Assembly (NCBI GenBank): GCA_003694905.1 | Contig: RFJM01000352.1 | Location: 1-18,237 of the forward strand | Direction: 5' to 3' | Source: Caldilineae bacterium | Lineage (GTDB): Bacteria > Chloroflexota > Anaerolineae > J102 | DNA length: 18,237 nucleotides | Shown here: one piece after another, positions 12,742 through 18,237 of the stretch | Numbering within the stretch: position 1 is the stretch's first letter | Layout: the number at the start of each line of letters is the position of its first letter | Made by a program: the position numbers and the translations under genes | Notes under the pieces: model-generated | What the model was told of the DNA's origin: nothing | Database searches by the model: none | What the model saw: only the letters and a program-made list of their open reading frames with translations

Positions 12742-15603
12742 ATGAAACGCCTTTTCCCAATTCTGGGGGTTATCGTGTGGATTTCTATTTTGCTGCCTGG
12801 GTTGTCCCATGCCGGCAGCAACTCCGCTTTGGCGACGCTGGCCCCGCGCGCTACACCGGTCACGATCGACGTAGACCTGCCCTCGACCAGCACACACACG
12901 CCCCCTTCCGGCACGCTGGCCTTGCGCATCAGCGCCCCTGCCTCGCCCGCGGATGCCCGCTATCCCGATGGTGCGCCGGTCGTCATCTACGTCCCAGGGG
13001 GCACCAGCGCCGGCACCCTGCGACCGCCACTTATCGGCGCCGACGACGTGATTCGCATCGCCTTTCTCTTCCCCGGTGGAAGTGACCCGGCTGTCGGCCG
13101 CAGCAGCGACGGCACATACGACTATCGCGGGCCGGACAGCATTGCCGCCTTGCGCGACGTGGCCCTCTACGCTGCTGGCCTGCTCACCGACAGCGACGGC
13201 CACACCATCGACGACGTCGTGCCGGTCAACGTCCTGCACGACAATATCGGCTTCTACGGCAGCTCGAACGGCGGCAACATCTCCGTCGTCACCGCCGATC
13301 TCTTCGGAAGCGATCTCAACGGCTACCTTAAGTACATCATACAGTGGGAATCACCGGTCAGCAGCCAGATGGCCGTCGTGGACCTGGGGCCGTTCAACGC
13401 CTCGTGTCCACCCCCGCAGAAAGTTCGCATCATGAGCGAGAACCCGTGGTACGACCCGGCCGGCTACACACCGTTCACCGTCACCGTGGACTACAGCGCC
13501 ATTGCGTACGATGCCACAGGCCCTGTGCCCGTGATCTTTCTCGATGGCACCGGCGACGGCAGTTATACCACCGTGCCAGACGGGACCCATCCCGGGTGCT
13601 TCACGCCCGATTTGGACGGCGATGGCGTGCTGACCAGGTCGGAGGATGTACCGCTCGGTTCGTATGGCGACGGTACGCGCGCTTATTTCTCGGCGCCGGC
13701 CACCAAAGCGATGCAGGATCAGGGCATCTTCGGCACCTGGCCGGTGACCATCGCCAATCTCGCACAGGCAAACACCTGGTGGGGCTTGCGCGAAGCGGTG
13801 CGGCACTATGCCGGCGCCGTGGCCAGGAACGCCGATCTGGAAGGCATGGTGCTGGCCAGCGTGGGCGACCACGTGCAGATCGCAGCCGACAAGCCGCACA
13901 TCCGCCAGGCCTTCGACGGCTGGGACGACGCCGGCGCCTGGGTGAAGATCAACCCCGCACGCAGCTACGCCGTCGCCGTGAACCCGGCCCTCAGCGGTCG
14001 CAGCGACCTGCCGGACAACGCCGCCAACACGCCCCCTGCCGACTGGTCTGACGCAACCAGCTACGCCTATCCCGATGGCCTGGAGAGCGACTACGCCATC
14101 GCCGCCGTCTACGAGATGGCCGACCGCGCTCATGCCGCGGGTGCTCCCACTGCCACCAGCACAGCAACGGCCACCGCCACGGCCTCCCCTACTCCATCCG
14201 TCACACCGACCCCTACCACGGTACCCGTCGCCACCGAGACACAACTCACCATCTGGCTGCCGGTGATCTTGAAACACGCCGCACATGGGCCCACACTGAC
14301 ACCAACCCCCACACCGACAGCCACGCCCCTGCCCCTCAATCGTCCGCAGAACCCGCAAATCGGCCTGAACTTCATTCACTTCTACTGGGAAGACCCGCCG
14401 AACGCCGACTACTTCCAGCCTGAATGGATCTTCAATGACTTCGCCGAGCTGGGCGTCCAGGCCTACCGCCAGTTCATCAAAGCCGACATGCTGTGGGACG
14501 TCGTCGAGCCCCAGGACGATCAGTGGAACTGGTCGGCCGCCGACGCCGTGATCCCAAACGCCGACTTCGAACCGATCGTCACCCTCTTCGCCCTGCAATA
14601 CGCCTCCGCCACCCCGCCCTGGGCCACGACGCCTGCCGAGTTCCAGAAGACGTTGGGGCCAGAGGCGCAGGACTACCTGCAGCACGTCATCGATCGCTAC
14701 GGCGACTACGTGAAGTACTGGGAGATCGGCAACGAGATGGACCACTGGCGTGCCGCCGATCCCACACCCGCGGCCAGCACACAACACAGGCGATCACACA
14801 ACGGTCTGCCACCCTCCTACCCTGTGGACGGCTTCAGCCCGCAGGAGCAGGGCGTCTTCCTGGCCCAGGTCGCCGACTTCATCCGCGCCCGCGATCCAGA
14901 CGCCGTCATCATCATGCCCGGCATGGGCGGCTTGAGCGACTACGGGCTCAACACCTGGCTCGCCGGGGTGATCGACGGAGGCGGTAGTGACTGGTTCGAC
15001 GTGATCAACTACCACTTCTACGGTCCGTGGTACAGCTACCCGTACTGGCGAGGCCGCCTCGCCGCCTTCATTGCCGACCACGGGTTGAGCGGCAAGACGG
15101 TCTGGAACACCGAGACAGGTTCGACAGCCAGCCCGACGCTCACCCAGCGCACCGATTACCCCAACAGCACCACCTCCCAGGCCGCCGACGTGTTCCGCCG
15201 GATCGTGCAGGCATACGGCTATGGCGACTCGCTGGTCCTGTGGCACACGTACATCGGCTCGCCAGACACGCCCAACAATGCCTGGCGGCTCTACGGCATC
15301 CGCACGGACACGGCCGACGCGCAGCCATCGTACTACAGCTTCGGACTGCTGGTCGACGAGTTGATCCCATTCAGCAATGTGGCCAAGCTGGCCAGCAGTC
15401 CGGGCGGCAAGAACGTCTACCGGTTCACCACTGAGGACGGAGCCACGAAGGTCGTCGTTTGGGGCAGCGGGACGTTCACCGTGCCGCCCGGCATCAGCCA
15501 GATGACGTCCGTCGTGCCGAATCCGGACGGCAGCTTTTCCTGGCAAACGGTCACGCCCGGCCAGACGCTCACCCTCAGCGATGTGCCGGTCTTGCTGCAG
15601 TAA
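12742..15603 (+). CDS. Exported fusion of an esterase-like alpha/beta-hydrolase and a clan GH-A-like glycoside hydrolase
   Basis: This 953-residue protein begins with a signal peptide (Lys-Arg, then a hydrophobic core to SHAG, about 1-25). Residues of about 30-460 look like an alpha/beta-hydrolase: VVIYVPGG is an oxyanion-type strand, GSSNGG holds a nucleophile-elbow serine (Ser175), and Asp268 and His377 (GDHVQ) are candidates for the other triad members. An EF-hand-like loop (DLDGDGVLTRSE, 290-301) interrupts it. A Thr/Pro/Ala linker (about 468-500), the motif LTIWLPVILKH (about 502-512) and a second Thr/Pro linker (to about 533) follow. Residues of about 535-953 fit a glycosidase barrel with NWSAADAVI, EIGNEMDHW (acid/base Glu665), INYHFYGPW and VWNTETGS (nucleophile Glu791), closest in style to GH39 or GH5-like enzymes. 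AAGGAG lies 8 bases before the ATG. Polysaccharide or ester-decorated glycan breakdown outside the cell is inferred; the substrate is unknown. No sugar transporter genes are adjacent. Confidence 0.85.
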   Translation: MKRLFPILGVIVWISILLPGLSHAGSNSALATLAPRATPVTIDVDLPSTSTHTPPSGTLALRISAPASPADARYPDGAPVVIYVPGGTSAGTLRPPLIGADDVIRIAFLFPGGSDPAVGRSSDGTYDYRGPDSIAALRDVALYAAGLLTDSDGHTIDDVVPVNVLHDNIGFYGSSNGGNISVVTADLFGSDLNGYLKYIIQWESPVSSQMAVVDLGPFNASCPPPQKVRIMSENPWYDPAGYTPFTVTVDYSAIAYDATGPVPVIFLDGTGDGSYTTVPDGTHPGCFTPDLDGDGVLTRSEDVPLGSYGDGTRAYFSAPATKAMQDQGIFGTWPVTIANLAQANTWWGLREAVRHYAGAVARNADLEGMVLASVGDHVQIAADKPHIRQAFDGWDDAGAWVKINPARSYAVAVNPALSGRSDLPDNAANTPPADWSDATSYAYPDGLESDYAIAAVYEMADRAHAAGAPTATSTATATATASPTPSVTPTPTTVPVATETQLTIWLPVILKHAAHGPTLTPTPTPTATPLPLNRPQNPQIGLNFIHFYWEDPPNADYFQPEWIFNDFAELGVQAYRQFIKADMLWDVVEPQDDQWNWSAADAVIPNADFEPIVTLFALQYASATPPWATTPAEFQKTLGPEAQDYLQHVIDRYGDYVKYWEIGNEMDHWRAADPTPAASTQHRRSHNGLPPSYPVDGFSPQEQGVFLAQVADFIRARDPDAVIIMPGMGGLSDYGLNTWLAGVIDGGGSDWFDVINYHFYGPWYSYPYWRGRLAAFIADHGLSGKTVWNTETGSTASPTLTQRTDYPNSTTSQAADVFRRIVQAYGYGDSLVLWHTYIGSPDTPNNAWRLYGIRTDTADAQPSYYSFGLLVDELIPFSNVAKLASSPGGKNVYRFTTEDGATKVVVWGSGTFTVPPGISQMTSVVPNPDGSFSWQTVTPGQTLTLSDVPVLLQ

Positions 15604-15723
15604 AGGCGAGCTCCTCGTGATGCTGTGTGGGTCGCTTTTCCAGGCTGTGCACAACAGCTTGCGAGCGTGCGTGGACAAGCGGGAAAGCCTTCGCTAGATG
15701 GTGCCGCCCTGCGTACAGCAGCG

Positions 15724-17250
15724 TCAGTAGAAACGGTGTCGGGGCCGGTACTGTATGGCTTCGGCGATGTGTGGAGTCTGGATCTGCTCACTGCCGGCCA
15801 GGTCGGCAATGGTCCGGGCCAGCTTGAGCACGCGATGATAGGCGCGAGCGCTGAGGCCGAGCTGTCGCATGGCCGCACCGACAAGCTGATGGCCCGTCTC
15901 GTCCAGACGGCAGAATTCTCGCACCTCCGTGGGGCCCATGTCTGCGTTGCAGGAGGCGTGCGGTACCTCGCGCAACCGCTCTTCCTGGATCTCGCGCGCC
16001 CGTTGCACCCGCTCGCGGATGACCGCCGAGGGTTCCCCGCGGGTGTCATCGCTGAGCTTTTCGAAATCGACGCGCGGGACCTCGATGTGAATGTCAATGC
16101 GATCGAGCAAAGGACCGGAGATACGCTTCTGGTAGTTTTGGACAGCCGCATTGGAGCAGGTGCACGGGCGAACCGGATCGCCGTAATAGCCACAGGGACA
16201 GGGGTTCATACTGGCCACGAGCATGAAATTGGTGGGGAAGGTGACTGCGCCCGCAGCCCGAGAGAGGGTAATCTGCTTGTCTTCCATGGGTTGGCGCAGC
16301 ATCTCCAACATGCGAGCACCGAACTCGGGCAGTTCGTCGAGAAAGAGGACCCCGCGATGGGCCAGACTGATCTCACCCGGTCTGGGCCAGCGGCCCCCAC
16401 CGATGAGCCCGGCATAGGAGATGGTGTGATGGGGGGCACGGAAGGGACGGAGTCGGATGAGAGGGGTGTCCGGAGGTAATTGGTCGGCGACAGAGTAGAT
16501 GCGGGTCACATCCAGCGCTTCTTCCTCGGTGAGACGGGGGAGGATGGTGGGCAAACAGCGCGCCAGAAGTGTCTTGCCCGAACCGGGAGGGCCGCTCATC
16601 AAGACATTGTGACCGCCGGCAGCAGCAATCTCCAGGGCGCGTTTGGCGTGCTCCTGGCCTTTGACGTCGGCCAGGTCCACCGGATACTGGCCATCGGTTT
16701 CGGAGAGCACGGGGCGGTGCGGCTGCGGCGCGATGGGTACAATACCGGTCAGATGATTGACGAGATGGGTGAGATGATCGACGGGGATCACCTCGATGCC
16801 CTCCACCAGGGCGGCCTCGGCTGCATCCACATCCGGCACGAAGATACGCCGAAATCCTTCCCGCCGCGCGAAGTCGGTCATGGGCAAAATGCCGTTGACA
16901 TGACGCAGGCTGCCGTCGAGGGCCAACTCGCCAATGAAGACGCTTTCCTGCAACGATTCGAGCGGCAGTTGGTTGGTGGCAGCCAGCACGCCCACGGCTA
17001 TGGGGAGGTCGTAGGCCGGGCCGCGCTTGGGCAGATCTGCCGGCGCCAGATTGACGGTGAAAAGGCCCATAGGAAAACTGAGCCCACTGTTGCGGATGGC
17101 CGCCCGCACCCGCACCCGCGATTCCTGCACGGCTGTATCCGGCAAACCCACCATAACGAATTTGGCCATCCCGCCCCCTTTGTCGACTTCCACCTCGATG
17201 ATGCGGCCGTCCAGGCCCAGCACGGCACAGGAATAGACCTTGGCCAACAT
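15724..17250 (-). CDS. comM: ComM/YifB-family AAA+ ATPase (Mg-chelatase-like)
   Basis: This 508-residue protein has the full family architecture. An N-terminal ChlI-like/Lon-protease-like domain (about 1-170; MLAKVYSCAVLGLDG start, VGLPDTAVQESRVRVRAA, NLAPADLPKRGPAYDLPIA) precedes an AAA+ core with Walker A GPPGSGKT (220-227) and Walker B VLFLDE (Asp305, Glu306). The four-cysteine segment NPCPCGYYGDPVRPCTCS and a C-terminal helical domain (LGLSARAYHRVLKLARTIADL) complete it. ComM is a hexameric helicase that promotes branch migration during natural transformation in proteobacteria; the same role here is inferred. The ATG at 17250 gives the canonical N-terminus. AAGGAG lies 12 bases upstream within the methyltransferase gene, whose stop is only 7 bases away, so they form an operon. 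The 120 bases after its stop, facing the convergent hydrolase gene, show no convincing terminator. Confidence 0.94.
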   Translation of the reverse strand: MLAKVYSCAVLGLDGRIIEVEVDKGGGMAKFVMVGLPDTAVQESRVRVRAAIRNSGLSFPMGLFTVNLAPADLPKRGPAYDLPIAVGVLAATNQLPLESLQESVFIGELALDGSLRHVNGILPMTDFARREGFRRIFVPDVDAAEAALVEGIEVIPVDHLTHLVNHLTGIVPIAPQPHRPVLSETDGQYPVDLADVKGQEHAKRALEIAAAGGHNVLMSGPPGSGKTLLARCLPTILPRLTEEEALDVTRIYSVADQLPPDTPLIRLRPFRAPHHTISYAGLIGGGRWPRPGEISLAHRGVLFLDELPEFGARMLEMLRQPMEDKQITLSRAAGAVTFPTNFMLVASMNPCPCGYYGDPVRPCTCSNAAVQNYQKRISGPLLDRIDIHIEVPRVDFEKLSDDTRGEPSAVIRERVQRAREIQEERLREVPHASCNADMGPTEVREFCRLDETGHQLVGAAMRQLGLSARAYHRVLKLARTIADLAGSEQIQTPHIAEAIQYRPRHRFY

Positions 17251-17257
17251 AACTCGA

Positions 17258-18100
17258 TCAGACTCCTTTGCAGGCCAGTATCTCCTGAGCAGGGGAGCGG
17301 TCGCCCGTACAACTGATACGGCGCGGCGCCTCAAGGAATCTCAAGCTGAAGCCCAAGCGCTCATACAAGGCGACGATGCGCGTGGTGGCCTGATTGGAGG
17401 CCACCACGGGACCGGGATGATGCGCCAGCCACTCGGCCAGCCGCACCTGGTCTTCCCAACTGAAGCCATGGCGGGAATACTGGCGAAACTCCACATCATA
17501 GGGAGGGTCGGCGTAGATGAAATCACTCGCATCCAGGGTCATGTCTTCGAAATCGCCGGCGCGGAACTCCCAACCGGCCAGAACCCGGCGATAGGCGGAA
17601 AAATCCCGGCGATAGTTGATCTTGTGATAGCGCCCAAAAGGCACGTTGAAAAGTCCCTGTCGATTGAAACGGCACAAGCCGTTGAAACCGGTTCGGTTGA
17701 GATAGTAGAACAACTCAGCTGCCCGTTTCGACTGCGCCCCACCGTTTTGAATGAGTTCGTTGAATGTTTGCCGAGATTCGTAGTAGTACGTCTTCTCGTT
17801 TCGCAAGGGGATTTCGATTCTGAGACCCTGTTGCAACCAGCGATAGAAATTGATCAGATGTGGATTGAAGTCGTTAAGCAGGGCGTGCCGAGGGCGAAAG
17901 GCCAGGGCAATGGCCAGTCCCCCACAGAAAGGCTCTACCAGACGGCGGTGGCTATGCCGTCGCCACAGCGGCAGTAGGATGGGTGCCAGCCAGCGCTTGC
18001 CCCCTGCCCATTTGAGGGGTGGGCGCAGTTCCTCTGCGGATGCGTCTGAGTCTTGGGCGGCGGGCATAGGGTCCTTTGCACTTGGCAGGAGTTCTATCAT
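17258..18100 (-). CDS. Dam-type DNA adenine N6-methyltransferase (D12 class)
   Basis: This 280-residue protein shows the D12-class order of motifs: LKWAGGKRWL (29-38) and EPFCGG (56-61) for S-adenosylmethionine binding, LNDFNPHLINFY (75-86), then the catalytic DPPY (198-201). The family methylates adenine in double-stranded DNA; Dam and DpnM types recognise GATC, but specificity cannot be read from the motifs. No restriction endonuclease gene is adjacent, so it looks like an orphan methyltransferase. It is followed after 7 bases by the ComM/YifB gene, and a GATC lies exactly in that junction. The start is uncertain: ATG at 18100 (used here) has only GGGTG upstream, while ATG at 18067 has AAAGGA four bases upstream and would give a 269-residue protein that still includes every motif. 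Confidence 0.92.
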   Translation of the reverse strand: MIELLPSAKDPMPAAQDSDASAEELRPPLKWAGGKRWLAPILLPLWRRHSHRRLVEPFCGGLAIALAFRPRHALLNDFNPHLINFYRWLQQGLRIEIPLRNEKTYYYESRQTFNELIQNGGAQSKRAAELFYYLNRTGFNGLCRFNRQGLFNVPFGRYHKINYRRDFSAYRRVLAGWEFRAGDFEDMTLDASDFIYADPPYDVEFRQYSRHGFSWEDQVRLAEWLAHHPGPVVASNQATTRIVALYERLGFSLRFLEAPRRISCTGDRSPAQEILACKGV

Positions 18101-18117
18101 GGATTTTCACCCGCAGG

Positions 18118-18141
18118 AAAAGGGCTGAGCAGGCGGAGCCC
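18118..18141 (-). terminator. Weak intrinsic terminator of the gene entering from the right
   Basis: On the - strand GGGCT (18141-18137) pairs with AGCCC (18126-18122) over a 10-base loop and is followed directly by TTTT (18121-18118). It begins about 9 bases after the stop of the partial gene. The short stem makes it weak, so some read-through into the methyltransferase gene is likely. Confidence 0.45.
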
Positions 18142-18149
18142 GACGGTTG

Positions 18150-18236
18150 CTACGCTCGCTCATGGGCAGCCTGTGCCAGGGCGGCGGCCAGGCGGCGGAC
18201 CTCGAGGACGGGGTCGTCGGCACCTGCAAGCCTGAC
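18150..18236 (-). CDS. C-terminal fragment of an unidentified - strand gene
   Basis: An open frame enters from the right edge and ends at TAG (18152-18150). The last 28 residues include AGADDPVLEVRRLAAALAQA and end in HERA. The amphipathic, Ala/Leu-rich helix pattern, the absence of stops and the hairpin terminator just after the stop support a real gene end. Too little is present to name the product. The methyltransferase start follows 49 bases downstream on the same strand. Confidence 0.5.
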   Translation of the reverse strand, partial: VRLAGADDPVLEVRRLAAALAQAAHERA

Positions 18237-18237
18237 G

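Noticed and set aside
13351..14787. 478-codon open frame on the - strand
   Set aside because: It lies entirely antisense to the exported hydrolase and is Gly/Arg/Val-rich with no recognisable motif, as expected for the shadow of a GC-rich gene.
15642..15660. Hairpin AGGCTGT / ACAGCTT between the convergent hydrolase and comM genes
   Set aside because: A 7-bp stem with a wobble and no U-tract on either strand, so it does not qualify as a terminator.
16480..17316. 278-codon open frame on the + strand
   Set aside because: It is antisense to comM and shows no domain; the - strand has complete AAA+ motifs.

Overview
The window is GC-rich, gene-dense bacterial DNA with 13 genes that can be read with confidence, plus a truncated gene at each edge. 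The best guess for the source is a Chloroflexota bacterium of the Anaerolineae/Caldilineae type. This is an inference from the large exported protein at 12742-15603, which has long Thr/Pro linkers and a W-LPVILK motif typical of exported proteins in that phylum. An RqcH homologue and an archaeal-sized nicotinate phosphoribosyltransferase are compatible with it. No rRNA, tRNA, CRISPR array, transposase or integrase was found.

Left part, all on the + strand. The window opens with the C-terminus of a SorC-type sugar-sensing regulator (2-268). A tight operon for a 2-oxoacid (pyruvate or acetoin) dehydrogenase complex follows: E1 alpha, E1 beta and E2 (330-3593), with overlapping ends. The E2 has two peripheral-subunit-binding domains, and no E3 gene lies beside it. 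Next is rqcH (3674-5407), for ribosome-associated quality control. A good promoter at 5416-5444 then drives a two-gene unit: a ParA-type ATPase and a four-helix membrane protein whose extreme N-terminus copies the ParA-stimulating motif of ParB (5543-7685). This pair is the strongest candidate for an undescribed system: ParA-driven positioning of a membrane machine without a DNA-binding ParB. A strong hairpin at 7713-7740 separates it from the next, convergent block.

Middle part, on the - strand. Nicotinamidase and nicotinate phosphoribosyltransferase (9323 down to 7751) form an NAD-salvage operon. Its near-consensus promoter has a -10 box inside a perfect palindrome. Upstream lie an Lgt-family membrane protein lacking residues that matter in true Lgt, a TlpA/ResA-type thioredoxin, and a MerR-like helix-turn-helix regulator with its own promoter (11815 down to 9654).

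A region of about 930 bases without a convincing gene (11816-12741) holds a nested inverted-repeat element of about 290 bp, a structured segment of unknown function and a candidate + strand promoter.

Right part. A 953-residue exported fusion protein (12742-15603, +) joins an esterase-like alpha/beta-hydrolase to a clan GH-A-like glycosidase. It converges on a - strand block of a Dam-type adenine methyltransferase followed 7 bases later by a ComM/YifB AAA+ protein (18100 down to 15724). The last bases hold the C-terminus of another - strand gene, closed by a weak terminator.
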